Below, in pieces: positions 37,155-46,115 of a DNA stretch of 64,000 nucleotides (positions are counted from its first letter, which is position 1; each line of letters begins with the position of its first letter). A program made the position numbers and the translations under genes. Source of the stretch: Streptomyces ossamyceticus (GTDB lineage Bacteria; Actinomycetota; Actinomycetes; Streptomycetales; Streptomycetaceae); NCBI RefSeq assembly GCF_001418475.1, contig NZ_LIQX01000003.1, positions 1-64,000 of the forward strand, read 5' to 3'. The notes under the pieces were generated by a model. That model had not been told where the DNA came from, did no database searches, and saw nothing but the letters and a program-made list of their open reading frames with translations.

Positions 37155-39766
37155 CCGGCAAGCACGACCCACCCCAAGCCACCGGGAGCCGGTATCCCAG
37201 CAGGTTCAAGCAGTCCGGCCTGAAGGCCCGTCATCTGCTCGCCCACGTCGTGGTCGTGGGATGGCTGGCCCTGGCCCTGTTGGCGGCCACCGCCCAGGAC
37301 ACGCTGCCTGTTGCACGCTGGCTGGCGATCCACCTGTTCCTGCTCGGCGCCGCCACCACCGCCGTCGTGGTCTGGAGCGAGCACTTCGCCATCGCCCTGC
37401 TGCACGCCAAGCCCCCCGACGAACGGTGGAGCGATGCCCGGCTCGCGGCGGTGAACCTTGCTGTGGCCGGCGTTCTGGTCGGCGTGTGGGCGGATGTTCC
37501 GGTCCTGACCGGGACGGCCTGCGCCCTGCTGGTCGCCGCGGTCACCGCCCACCTGGTGGTGCTGGTGCGCATGAGCCGGGGCGCGCTGGGCGGACGGCTG
37601 GCCCCGATCGTCGGCTTCTACCGGGCGGCGGCCACCGCGCTGATCCTCGGTTCGGTCCTGGGCTGGCTGCTGGCCACCGGCCGCGCAGGCCCGCAGGTGT
37701 ATGTCGGACTGCGCCTGGCACACGTCCACGTCACCCTGCTCGGCTGGATCGGACTGCCCGTGCTGGGCACCCTGTTCATGCTGTGGCCCACCGTGCTGGG
37801 CGTACGCATGGCCGAGCGCACCACGAAGGTCGCGCGGTGGGTGCTGGCCCTGACCGGGGGCGGACTACTGATCGCGGTGGCCGCACTGGCCGCCGGATGG
37901 CGCTGGGTCGCCGTGACCGGTGTCGTGGGGTACGTCGCCGGGGTGGGCGACGCGGTGAACCTGTTCGCCCGTACGCTGCGCCGGCGCGACCCGATCTCGG
38001 CCGCGGCCGCCTGGATGCTGGGTGCCGCGACGGGATGGCTGCTCGTGGGCGTCGTCGCGGATGCGGCGATGCTGGTCAGCTGGCCGCTCGCCGAGGCCCA
38101 GGACGGTGTCGGCTCGCTGGTCCCGGTGCTGCTCGTCGGGTTCGTCGCCCAGGTGCTGATCGGCGCCCTGACCTATCTGCTGCCGATCGTGCTCGGCACC
38201 GGCCCGAAGGACCGGGCGGCGCTGCGGGCGATACTGGAACGGGGCTGGTCGACGCGGCTGGTGACCCTCAACACCGGCGTCGCGCTGCTGGCGGTTCCCC
38301 TGCCCGACCCCGCCGGCACGGCGGGCATGGTGCTCGCCGCGGTGGCCGGCGCGGCGTTCCTCGCGTTGGCCGTCTCCGTCCTGGCCCGAGTCGTCCGCGG
38401 ATCGGCAGAGGGAGGCTCCTCTCGACGACCGGTCCTGCTGGGCACCGCCGCCGGAGCCGTACTGACCGTGCTGGCCGTGCTCGTGGCGAACAGCGGTGGG
38501 GACACCAGCGGCCCGGCGGTCGCCTCAGGCGCGGGCACCGGTGGCGCGGCCGCCACGCGCACCGTCGACATCACCCTCGCGAACATGCGGGTACGTCCTG
38601 CCCGTATCGAGGTCGCCGAGGGCACCGCCCTGCGGCTGAAGGTCACCAACAAGGACGCCCAGCGCCACGACCTCAAGGTGGAGGACGGCCCGGCCACCCC
38701 GCTGCTCGCCCGGGGCGACAGCCGCATCCTCGACCTCGGTTCCGTCACCGAGGACCGCGAGGCGTGGTGCACCCTGCCCGGGCACCGCGCCGCCGGGATG
38801 ACCCTGGACATCGTCGTGAAGGACAGCGCGGGCGAGAGCACCGACGGGCACCACGGACACACCTCCCGGGCGGGCAGCGGTAGCGGTAGCGGCGGCCTGG
38901 ACCTGTCCGCCGACTTCTCCCGTGGTTGGGAACCCCGCAGTGCCGAACTGGCCCCGGCGGCCGGCGGAAAGGTGCGCGAGATCGAGCTGCACGCCGCCCA
39001 CACCACCGTCGAGGTCGCACCCGGCGTGAAGCAGCAGATGTGGACCTTCGGCGGCACCGCCCCCGGACCCACCCTGCGGGGACAGGTGGGCGACGTCTTC
39101 GAGATCACCCTCGTCAACGACGACGTCGGAATGGGCCACGGCATCGACTTCCACGCCGGCGCCCTGGCACCCGACCGGCCCATGCGCACACTCGACCCCG
39201 GTGAACGCCTGGTCTACCGCTTCCGCGCGGAGAAGGCCGGTGCCTGGCTGTACCACTGCAGCACCGCACCGATGCTCCAGCACATGGGCAACGGCATGTA
39301 CGGAGCCGTCATCATCGACCCGCCCGGCCTGAAGAAAGTGGACCACGAGTACGTGCTGGTCTCCTCCGAGCTCTACCTGGGCACCCCCGGCAGCACCGCA
39401 CAGGTGACCAAGATGCGAGCGAACACCCCCGACGCCTGGGCCTTCAACGGCATCGCCTCCCAGTACGCCAAAAAGCCGCTGACCGTGAAGGCAGGCGACC
39501 GGGCCCGCTTCTGGGCGGTCGCCGCCGGACCGAGCGACGGCATCGCCTTCCACATCGTCGGCACCGTCTTCGACACCGTGTACAAGGAGGGCGCGTACCT
39601 GCTGAAACCCGATCAGCCCGGAGGGGCGCAGGTCCTCGATCTGGCGCCCGCGCAGGGAGGTTTCGTCGAGACCACCTTCCCCGAGGCCGGCCACTACTCC
39701 TTCGTCGACCACGACATGCGGCACGCCGAATCCGGTGCGCACGGCGTCGTCGAGGTGAGCGAGTAG
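37151..39766 (+). CDS. nirK: Copper nitrite reductase fused to a polytopic membrane domain
   Basis: This is an 871-residue fusion. Residues ~1-440 hold 12-13 membrane helices, including an NnrS/oxidase-like segment (RLAHVHVTLLGWIGLP). A cupredoxin-like domain follows (~455-560), then a two-cupredoxin NirK part (581-871). NirK copper ligands are complete: type 1 His663, Cys703, His711, Met716; type 2 His668, His702, His854; catalytic Asp666 and His801 (HGIDFH, YHCSTAPMLQHMGNGM, FVDHDM). It should reduce nitrite to nitric oxide at the membrane exterior. The GTG at 37151 with AAGGAG overlaps the radical SAM gene. Confidence 0.85.
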   Translation: MTGKHDPPQATGSRYPSRFKQSGLKARHLLAHVVVVGWLALALLAATAQDTLPVARWLAIHLFLLGAATTAVVVWSEHFAIALLHAKPPDERWSDARLAAVNLAVAGVLVGVWADVPVLTGTACALLVAAVTAHLVVLVRMSRGALGGRLAPIVGFYRAAATALILGSVLGWLLATGRAGPQVYVGLRLAHVHVTLLGWIGLPVLGTLFMLWPTVLGVRMAERTTKVARWVLALTGGGLLIAVAALAAGWRWVAVTGVVGYVAGVGDAVNLFARTLRRRDPISAAAAWMLGAATGWLLVGVVADAAMLVSWPLAEAQDGVGSLVPVLLVGFVAQVLIGALTYLLPIVLGTGPKDRAALRAILERGWSTRLVTLNTGVALLAVPLPDPAGTAGMVLAAVAGAAFLALAVSVLARVVRGSAEGGSSRRPVLLGTAAGAVLTVLAVLVANSGGDTSGPAVASGAGTGGAAATRTVDITLANMRVRPARIEVAEGTALRLKVTNKDAQRHDLKVEDGPATPLLARGDSRILDLGSVTEDREAWCTLPGHRAAGMTLDIVVKDSAGESTDGHHGHTSRAGSGSGSGGLDLSADFSRGWEPRSAELAPAAGGKVREIELHAAHTTVEVAPGVKQQMWTFGGTAPGPTLRGQVGDVFEITLVNDDVGMGHGIDFHAGALAPDRPMRTLDPGERLVYRFRAEKAGAWLYHCSTAPMLQHMGNGMYGAVIIDPPGLKKVDHEYVLVSSELYLGTPGSTAQVTKMRANTPDAWAFNGIASQYAKKPLTVKAGDRARFWAVAAGPSDGIAFHIVGTVFDTVYKEGAYLLKPDQPGGAQVLDLAPAQGGFVETTFPEAGHYSFVDHDMRHAESGAHGVVEVSE

Positions 39767-40212
39767 TGGACACCGTCGGCCCGTGGTCCCTGGTGCGGTT
39801 CGCGCACGTGGCCGGCGCCGCCCTGTGGGTCGGCGGGCAACTGGCCCTGTCGCTGGTGATCCTTCCGCTGGCCCGCCGTATGCTCGCGCCCGAGGCCAAG
39901 GACCGATTCACCGCCGAGGCAGGGCGTCGCTTCGGCATGCTGACCGGGGCGGTGTTCCTGCCGGTGCAACTGGGCACCGGCTGGGCGATGGCCTGGCACA
40001 AGGGCGTCACCTGGGCGTCACTGGCCGAACCCGGCTACGGCCGCACCCTCGCGACCAAACTCGCCCTGTTCGTCCTCGTGATGCTGGCCGCGGCCGGACA
40101 CGGCATCGCACACTCCAAGGGGCGCACCGACTTGGCACGCTCCCTGGCGGTGGTCTCCCTCGTCGGCTCACTCGGCGTCGTCCTGCTGGCCACCGCCCTG
40201 CCCGCCTCCTAG
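39766..40212 (+). CDS. Four-helix membrane protein, CopD/DUF4149-like
   Basis: This 148-residue protein has four predicted membrane helices. The start VRFAHVAGAALWVGGQLAL, with a His in the first helix and Trp-Val-Gly-Gly after it, resembles CopD-type or cytochrome-like small membrane proteins. A second conserved-looking His lies in AAAGHGIAHSKG. The GTG start uses the last base of the upstream TAG (39764-39766), so it is tightly coupled to the nitrite reductase. It could deliver copper or electrons to that enzyme (inference). Confidence 0.78.
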   Translation: MDTVGPWSLVRFAHVAGAALWVGGQLALSLVILPLARRMLAPEAKDRFTAEAGRRFGMLTGAVFLPVQLGTGWAMAWHKGVTWASLAEPGYGRTLATKLALFVLVMLAAAGHGIAHSKGRTDLARSLAVVSLVGSLGVVLLATALPAS

Positions 40213-40217
40213 ACCCG

Positions 40218-40421
40218 GTGAAGCCCTTTGGCGACCCTGTCGTCGAGAGCGTGGCCGAAGGCCGGGTCACCGCCGAGCTGGTGCGCGCGTCGACCAGGGC
40301 CTCCCTCGGCGTCGGGGGCCGCCGGACGCGGGACGGCCGTCCGGGCAGTCACATCGGTCCCGTCACGCGCGCGGTGCTGCACCACGTCGGCTGCCCGGTC
40401 GACGACGTCCCGCACGACTGA
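40218..40421 (+). pseudogene. C-terminal remnant of a universal stress protein
   Basis: The last ~67 codons of a Usp domain: EGRVTAELVRASTRASLGVG, then GRRTRDGRPGSHIGPVTRAV and LHHVGCPVDDVPHD before the stop. This matches the ATP-binding end of actinobacterial Usp proteins (vVGRR...GsHiGpVthavLhha.CPV.vVphd). The N-terminal half and usually the second Usp domain are missing. Some conserved residues are changed (VVG to GVG, VAVV to VDDV), consistent with decay. Confidence 0.72.
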
Positions 40422-40468
40422 AGCCACGCATCGATGCGACTCCGGAGGCGAGTGAGCCTCCGGCACTC

Positions 40469-40502
40469 GGGACCAACGGGCCGACAGGGGGACTTGTGGC
40501 CA
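40469..40502. promoter_or_regulatory. Tandem OsdR/DevR-type boxes upstream of the arginine cluster
   Basis: GGGACCAACGGGCC (40469-40482) and GGGACTTGTGGCCA (40489-40502) are 20 bp apart. The nearer one ends 76 bp before the antiporter ATG. Confidence 0.55.
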
Positions 40503-40578
40503 CTCACCCTGGTCGCCACGGAGCAGAAGGATCAATCGTGGATCGACTCCCTCTCCGATCAACCCAAGGAGCACAGTC

Positions 40579-42084
40579 ATGTCCGCGCCCCCCAGAGGAG
40601 CCGAAGCCGCCGTCGACGACGGCGCACCAGTCGCCCCGAAGGCGGCACTTGGCCTTCCCGCGGCCTCCGCGCTCGTGATCGGCAGCATCATCGGAACCGG
40701 GGTCTTCGCCCTGCCGTCGGCCCTCGCCCCGTACGGGCCCATCTCGCTCGTGGCGTTCGTCGTCGTCACGCTCGGCGCGCTCGCGCTGGCCGTGACGTTC
40801 GGGGCACTGTCGAAGCGGCTCCCGGCGAGCGGCGGGCCGTACGTCTACGCCCGTGAGGCCTTCGGGGAGTTCGCCGGGTTCCTCAACGCCTGGTCGTACT
40901 GGATCACCGCGTGGGCGGGGAACGCCGCGATCGTGGTGGCCTGGGTCGGCTATGTCGAGGTGTTCGTCAACACCGCGCACAGGACCGGGTTCTCGGTGCT
41001 CATTGCCCTGATCGGCCTGTGGATCCCCGCTGCGATCAACCTCACCGGTGTGCGCAACACCGGCGCGTTCCAAGTGATCACCACCGTGCTGAAGTTCGTG
41101 CCGCTGGTGTTCATGGCCACGATCGGGCTGTTGTTCATCGACCCGGACAACTTCGGCGCCTTCAACGCCAGTGGCCGGTCGGCGTTGGGCGCGATCTCCG
41201 CCGCCGCGGCTATCGCCCTGTTCAGCTATCTCGGGCTGGAGGCCGCTTCCGTGATCGCGGGCCGCGTGCGCGAGCCGGGGCGGAACGTGCCACGGGCCAC
41301 CGTGTACGGCACACTCGTCTGCGCCGTCATCTACATCCTGGGCATCCTCGCCGTCTTCGGTACCGTCTCGCACGGCGACCTCGGCGCCTCCACCGCGCCG
41401 TTCACCGACGCCGCGAACAACATCTTCGGCGGCAGCTGGGCGGGCGACGCGGTCGCCGTGGCCGCCATCGTCTCCGGTATCGGCGCCCTCAACGGCTGGA
41501 CCATGCTGTGCGCGGAGATGCCGTACGCCGCCGCCCGGGACGGACTCTTCCCCCAGACCTTCGCCAAGCTGCGCGGAGAGAGCGGCGTCCCGGTCTTCGG
41601 CATCGTCGCCTCGACCCTGCTCGCCTCGCTGATCACCGTGTTCAGCTACACGCGCTTCGAGGACGTCTTCACCAAGATCGTCCTGTTGAGCGTGCTCACC
41701 GCAGTGATCCCGTACCTGTTCTCCGCCGCCGCCCAGCTGTACTGGCTGCTGGTACGTGGACGGGAAAGCCTGAAGCCGAGGCAGCTGGCCCGGGACGTCA
41801 CCGTCGCCGCGCTCGCGATGGCCTTCTCGTACTGGTCGATCCAGGGCAGCGGCTACCAGACCGTCTACTACGGGCTGTTCGTGCTGCTGCTCGGCCTGCC
41901 GGTCTACGTCTGGCTGAAGCGCGACCGTGGTGAGTACGGCGAGACGGTGCCTGCCCAGCCCGGGGCCACGGTCCCTCAGGCACGGGCGCCCGAGACACCC
42001 ACAACGGCCAAGGGGAGCTCTCGGGGGAGGCGGAGGTACCGCACTGGCGGCTCCCCGAAGTACACACCACAGCACCACGACTGA
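40579..42084 (+). CDS. arcD: APC permease, arginine/ornithine antiporter-like
   Basis: This 501-residue protein has 12 membrane helices of the basic amino acid antiporter type: ASALVIGSIIGTGVFALPSA, RLPASGGPYVYAREAFGEFA and the segment SYLGLEAASVIAGRVREPGR. The tail after residue ~455 is polar and low in complexity. It is directly followed by arginine deiminase and carbamate kinase genes, so exchange of arginine for ornithine is the likely job. The ATG at 40579 follows AAGGAG, with tandem OsdR-type boxes upstream. Confidence 0.83.
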   Translation: MSAPPRGAEAAVDDGAPVAPKAALGLPAASALVIGSIIGTGVFALPSALAPYGPISLVAFVVVTLGALALAVTFGALSKRLPASGGPYVYAREAFGEFAGFLNAWSYWITAWAGNAAIVVAWVGYVEVFVNTAHRTGFSVLIALIGLWIPAAINLTGVRNTGAFQVITTVLKFVPLVFMATIGLLFIDPDNFGAFNASGRSALGAISAAAAIALFSYLGLEAASVIAGRVREPGRNVPRATVYGTLVCAVIYILGILAVFGTVSHGDLGASTAPFTDAANNIFGGSWAGDAVAVAAIVSGIGALNGWTMLCAEMPYAAARDGLFPQTFAKLRGESGVPVFGIVASTLLASLITVFSYTRFEDVFTKIVLLSVLTAVIPYLFSAAAQLYWLLVRGRESLKPRQLARDVTVAALAMAFSYWSIQGSGYQTVYYGLFVLLLGLPVYVWLKRDRGEYGETVPAQPGATVPQARAPETPTTAKGSSRGRRRYRTGGSPKYTPQHHD

Positions 42085-42114
42085 CCACGTCCGTACGGCC
42101 CGAGGAAGCTCGCC

Positions 42115-43326
42115 ATGAACACCTTCCACGTCGACTCCGAGGTCGGCCGGCTCCGCCAAGTGATTCTCCACCGCCCCGGTCTCGAACTGTCCCGGCTGAC
42201 CCCGCGCAACGTCGACGCCCTGCTCTTCGACGACATCCTGTGGGCCAAGCGTGCCCGCGAGGAGCACGACGCCTTCGCGCAGGTCCTGCGCGACCACGGC
42301 GTCCGCGTGCACTACTTCGCCGACCTGCTGGCCGGGACACTCGACGTGCCGGAGGCCCGCGACTGGCTCCTGGACCGCGTCGTCACACCCGCGAGCGTTG
42401 GCCCCTCCCTGGTGGACCCGGTGCGTGAGCTGTGCGCCGAACTGGACGGGGAGACCCTCGCCGGCTCCCTGATCGGTGGCCTGCTCAAGAGTGACCTGCC
42501 CCTCACCACCCCGCACAGCCTGGTCTGGAGCGCCCTGGACACCGAGGACTTCGCTCTCACGCCGCTGCCCAACCACCTCTTCGCCCGCGACAATTCCTGC
42601 TGGGTGTACGACCAGGTGTCGGTCAACCCGATGGCCAAGGCGGCCCGGCGGCGCGAGAGCCTGCATGCCGAGGTCGTCTACCGCTTCCACCCGAGGTTCG
42701 CCGGCGCGCCCGCGCCGATCCTCGACGGCGCGGTGGGCACCCTCGAGGGTGGTGACGTCCACGTCCTCGGAAACGGTGCCGTCATGGTCGGCATGGGGGA
42801 GCGGACCACTGCGCAGGCCGTGGAGAACCTGGCCGCCCGGCTCTTCGGGACCGGCACGGCGAACCGGCTGCTCGCGGTCCAACTCCCCGCCACACGCGCC
42901 TACATGCACCTGGACACCGTGCTCACCATGGTCGACCGCGACGCCTTCACCATCTATCCGGGCCTCGCGGACTCCCTGCGCTCCTGGACCCTCACCCCCA
43001 GCACCGTCCGTGAGGCCGGCTTCGACGTGATCCCCGAATCGGATCTGGCCTCCGCTCTGGCCGGGGCCCTCGACCTGGACAAGGTCCGGATGCTTTCCGC
43101 GCCGCAGGACATCCGGGGCGCCGAACGTGAGCAGTGGGACGACGGCAGCAACTTCCTCGCTGTCGCCCCGGGCGTGGTCGTCGGCTACGAGCGCAACGTG
43201 ACCACCAACACCTACTTACGCAAGCAGGGCATCGAGATCATCACCATCGCCGGCGCCGAACTGGGCCGTGGCCGCGGCGGACCGCGCTGCATGAGCTGCC
43301 CGGTCGAACGCGACGCTGTTGCCTGA
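42115..43326 (+). CDS. arcA: Arginine deiminase
   Basis: This 403-residue cytosolic enzyme hydrolyses arginine to citrulline and ammonia. Catalytic motifs are intact: FARDNSCWV (Asp), TLEGGDVHV (Glu/Asp), [11 protein letters not shown] (His) and the nucleophile Cys392 in GGPRCMSCP. The N-terminus [17 protein letters not shown] is classic. The ATG at 42115 follows GGAAG, 30 bp after the antiporter stop. It is the first step of the ATP-yielding arginine deiminase pathway. Confidence 0.95.
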   Translation: MNTFHVDSEVGRLRQVILHRPGLELSRLTPRNVDALLFDDILWAKRAREEHDAFAQVLRDHGVRVHYFADLLAGTLDVPEARDWLLDRVVTPASVGPSLVDPVRELCAELDGETLAGSLIGGLLKSDLPLTTPHSLVWSALDTEDFALTPLPNHLFARDNSCWVYDQVSVNPMAKAARRRESLHAEVVYRFHPRFAGAPAPILDGAVGTLEGGDVHVLGNGAVMVGMGERTTAQAVENLAARLFGTGTANRLLAVQLPATRAYMHLDTVLTMVDRDAFTIYPGLADSLRSWTLTPSTVREAGFDVIPESDLASALAGALDLDKVRMLSAPQDIRGAEREQWDDGSNFLAVAPGVVVGYERNVTTNTYLRKQGIEIITIAGAELGRGRGGPRCMSCPVERDAVA

Positions 43327-43343
43327 CCGAACGTAGAACCACC

Positions 43344-43786
43344 ATGGCCATGGACCTGCGAGGCCGTTCCCACCTGAGCGAACCCGACTTCACTGCCGCT
43401 GAGACCCACCACCTTTTCGACCTCGCCGCCGACCTCAAGGCCGCCCGGCGCGGCGGCACGCAGCGACCACGCCTGACCGGCAGACACCTCGCGCCGATCT
43501 TCGAGAAGACCTCCACCCGCACCCGCTGCGCCTTCGGGGTCGCTGCCGCCGACCAGGGCGCCGCGACCACCCGCCCAGGGCCGGGCGGCACTCACATGAG
43601 AGCCCCAAGGAGGCCGTCGCCGACACGGCCCGCATACGCGGCCGCACCACCTCGGGGACGCCCGTCCCTGAGGCCCTGGAAGTCACCGACGAGGTCTGCT
43701 CCTCATCCGCCTCCATCGTCTTCGACCGGGCGGAGAACCAGTTGCACACCATCAACGCCGTGCTCGTCGTCACTCTGGAGGACTGA
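43344..43786 (+). pseudogene. arcB: Catabolic ornithine carbamoyltransferase with frameshift and large internal deletion
   Basis: The start is a normal OTC N-terminus ([20 protein letters not shown], then [20 protein letters not shown] with the carbamoyl-phosphate STRTR motif). Near 43591-43598 the reading frame shifts, and [17 protein letters not shown] continues in another frame. It then jumps straight to the C-terminus ([24 protein letters not shown], stop 43784-43786). About 190 codons are missing, including the HCLP and ornithine-binding DMG regions. The gene cannot make active enzyme, although flanking arcA and arcC are intact. Confidence 0.9.
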
Positions 43787-43789
43787 ACC

Positions 43790-44713
43790 ATGCGCATCGT
43801 CATCGCCCTCGGCGGCAACGCCCTGCTGCACCGGGGCGAACGCCCTGACGCGGCCGTGCAACAGGCGAACATCGACCGGGTCGCCACGGCTGTCGCCGCA
43901 CTCGCGCACGAGCACGAGGTCGTCCTCACCCACGGCAACGGTCCGCAGATCGGCCTCCTCGCCATGGAGAGCGCATCTGATCCCGCGCTGAGTGCCCCCT
44001 ATCCGCTGGACCTGCTCGGCGCCCAGACCGAGGGCATGATCGGCTCGCTGCTGGCCCGCAGCATGTACAACGCCCTGCCCGGCCGCAAGATCGCCGCACT
44101 GGTGACCCACACTCTCGTGCGGGCCGACGACCCGGCCTTCGCCCGACCCACCAAGTTCGTCGGGCAGGTGTACTCCCGGGACACCGCCCGGTCACTCGCC
44201 CGGCAGCGCGGCTGGCACATCGCCCAGGACACCACCGGCTGGCGCCGGGTCGTTCCCTCCCCGGCACCGCAGGAGATCGTGGAGACCGACACCATCCATG
44301 ACCTGCTCGCTTGCGGAGCGCTGGTCGTCTGCGCCGGCGGTGGAGGCATCCCCGTCACCGCCGACCGCGTCACTGGCGCGCTGTACGGAGTTGACGCGGT
44401 GATCGACAAGGACCTCACCGCGGCCCTGCTCGCCGAGGACCTCAAGGCGGACTTCCTGCTCATCCTCACGGACGTGCCGAACGTCTACTCCGACTACGGC
44501 ACCCCGGACCAGCAGCCCCTCCTCGACGCCACACCCGACGCCCTGCGCCGTGGCAGGTTTCCCGACGGTTCCATGGGTCCCAAGACGGAGGCCGCGGCCC
44601 GGTTCGTCGAACACACGGGTGGCCTGGCGGCGATCGGTGAACTCGATGCGGCGTACGAGATCGTCCATGGCAGGTCGGGCACGCTCGTCCGCCCCGATCT
44701 GACCGTCGGCTGA
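43790..44713 (+). CDS. arcC: Carbamate kinase
   Basis: This 307-residue amino-acid-kinase-fold enzyme makes ATP from carbamoyl phosphate and ADP. It has RIVIALGGNALLHRGERP, VLTHGNGPQIGLL, CAGGGGIPV, AVIDKDLTAALLA and FPDGSMGPKTEAA in the expected order. The ATG at 43790 lies three bases after the stop of the broken arcB. With arcB lost, its substrate would have to come from another carbamoyltransferase in the cell. Confidence 0.94.
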   Translation: MRIVIALGGNALLHRGERPDAAVQQANIDRVATAVAALAHEHEVVLTHGNGPQIGLLAMESASDPALSAPYPLDLLGAQTEGMIGSLLARSMYNALPGRKIAALVTHTLVRADDPAFARPTKFVGQVYSRDTARSLARQRGWHIAQDTTGWRRVVPSPAPQEIVETDTIHDLLACGALVVCAGGGGIPVTADRVTGALYGVDAVIDKDLTAALLAEDLKADFLLILTDVPNVYSDYGTPDQQPLLDATPDALRRGRFPDGSMGPKTEAAARFVEHTGGLAAIGELDAAYEIVHGRSGTLVRPDLTVG

Positions 44714-44852
44714 CGTCCGGCGGAGCGGGGATGCCCGACGAAGGCGGTTCTCCGGCACGGTCGGGGCCGATGGGTCCTCACGGTTCGTCCTCGTCCCGCC
44801 AAGGACGGAGCTCCCACTGAAGGGCTTGCTGCCGGGGCGAAAGACGGACCGG

Positions 44853-45130
44853 ATGATGTATCCGAACGACGGTTACCGTGAACCGGAGCGGCAGGAGTGC
44901 TTCCGCCTGCGGGGGAAGGCGCCCGTCGGTCGTTTCGTCCACACGAGCCGGGCCTTGCCCGTGGTTCTGCCGGTCAACTTCTCACTGCACACCGATGGTG
45001 CCCGTGTTGCTGTGCGCCTCGGCGGGGTTGGAGTGTCGTGGTGACCGGCACCGTCACGCTCGTGACCGACCCGGCCGAGCACGAACGGCTGGCCGGACCG
45101 GCCCGCGTCCGCCCTCTTGGACGCGCCTGA
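44853..45130 (+). pseudogene. Broken PPOX-fold protein gene (paralogue of 29660)
   Basis: Tandem ATGs (44853, 44856) start MYPNDGYREPERQECFRL, then VGRFVHTSRALPVVLPVNFS, which matches the gene at 29660 residue for residue in most places. After the first ~45 codons about 45 codons are missing and the frame changes. The piece GWSVVVTGTVTLVTDPAEHE follows and ends early at 45130 without the last strand. It is a duplicate that has decayed by deletion. Confidence 0.83.
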
Positions 45131-45218
45131 GGGCGAGCAGACCAGGGAACCGGAACAGGACGCTCTGCCGGAAGGGCCGAGCCGAGCGGGACGGGCACGG
45201 AAACCTGCGTCGCGGCTG

Positions 45219-45908
45219 CTACCCGGCGCCCTGGATGTGGAAGTTGAAGTCGGTGTGGCCGAGGGTGCTGTAGAGGCGCAGCCAGATCGGCAGCAGCATC
45301 TCGGCGCCTCGGGCGGTCTCGATGCCGCCGAGGTCGATGACGCTGCTCTCCGGCCACCCGAACGAGACCAGCATCTCGGTGACCTGCTTCTTGGCGCCGG
45401 TGTCCTCGCCGGAGACGAAGACGTTGTGGGCTCCGGAGACACGGTCGGGCTCGACCATGAGGCGGCAGTTCATGGTGTTGAGGGTCTTCACGACGCGGGC
45501 GTCGGGGAAGGCGCGCTGGACCTGTTCGCCGAGGCTGTCGGCGTTGACCGGATTCAGCAGGGGCGGCATCCCCCGGGAGGAGTCGAGCGGGTTGGCGACG
45601 TCGATGAGGATCTTTCCCGCCAGGTTCACGCTGCCTGCGGCGTTCAGGGCTTCGAGCGTGACGGTGCCCGCGGTGGCGTTGACGACCCTCTCGCCGAAGG
45701 TGGCGGATTCGGCGAAGGACCGCAGCCCCACGGTCGGGTGAGCCGCGCTCCAGGTGGTGAAGGGCGGAGTGCCCATGGCGTTCGGTTCGGTACGGGCGAG
45801 GGTCGCCGCGGGATCGCGGGTGCCGATGACGACCTCGTGGCCCAGGGAGGCGAGCTTGGCTGCGATGGTCCGGCCGACGATGCCGGTACCGAGAACGGCG
45901 TAGCGCAT
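45219..45908 (-). CDS. NADPH-dependent F420 reductase-like oxidoreductase
   Basis: This 229-residue protein has a Rossmann start MRYAVLGTGIVGRTIAAKLA with a short-loop GTRDP that suits NADP(H). VVNATAGTVTLEAL and ILIDVANPLD follow, then VVKTLNTMNC, as in the F420_oxidored family (Fno/NpdG-like). It may move hydride between NADPH and coenzyme F420, useful because deazaflavin-type proteins are encoded nearby (56623 and the PPOX proteins). The ATG at 45908 has GGAAAG upstream. Confidence 0.82.
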   Translation of the reverse strand: MRYAVLGTGIVGRTIAAKLASLGHEVVIGTRDPAATLARTEPNAMGTPPFTTWSAAHPTVGLRSFAESATFGERVVNATAGTVTLEALNAAGSVNLAGKILIDVANPLDSSRGMPPLLNPVNADSLGEQVQRAFPDARVVKTLNTMNCRLMVEPDRVSGAHNVFVSGEDTGAKKQVTEMLVSFGWPESSVIDLGGIETARGAEMLLPIWLRLYSTLGHTDFNFHIQGAG

Positions 45909-46115
45909 AAGGGTGGGTCTTTCCGGCCGGGCGGTCCATCGGATCGGTCAGGTGGCCCAGACAAGCAGGTCACGATGGAGCTTCCGCTCCACTGGCCGAC
46001 GGACGATCGCGGTTTCACCCGGACGGCTTGGACGGGGCACCCGGGCGGAAGGGCCGATGCGTTCCTGGCTGCCCACGGCCATCCACGGCGAGGAGCTCGC
46101 AGCAGAGACGGGCCG
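45909..46115. other. Gap between the F420 reductase-like and Rv1733c-like genes
   Basis: There are 207 bases with no recognisable gene, box or hairpin; a short plus-strand start MELPL resembles Usp openings, but the similarity does not continue. Confidence 0.35.

Noticed and set aside
40504-42909. An 801-codon minus-strand frame opposite arcD/arcA
   Set aside because: Both plus-strand genes are unmistakable; the antisense product is low-complexity.
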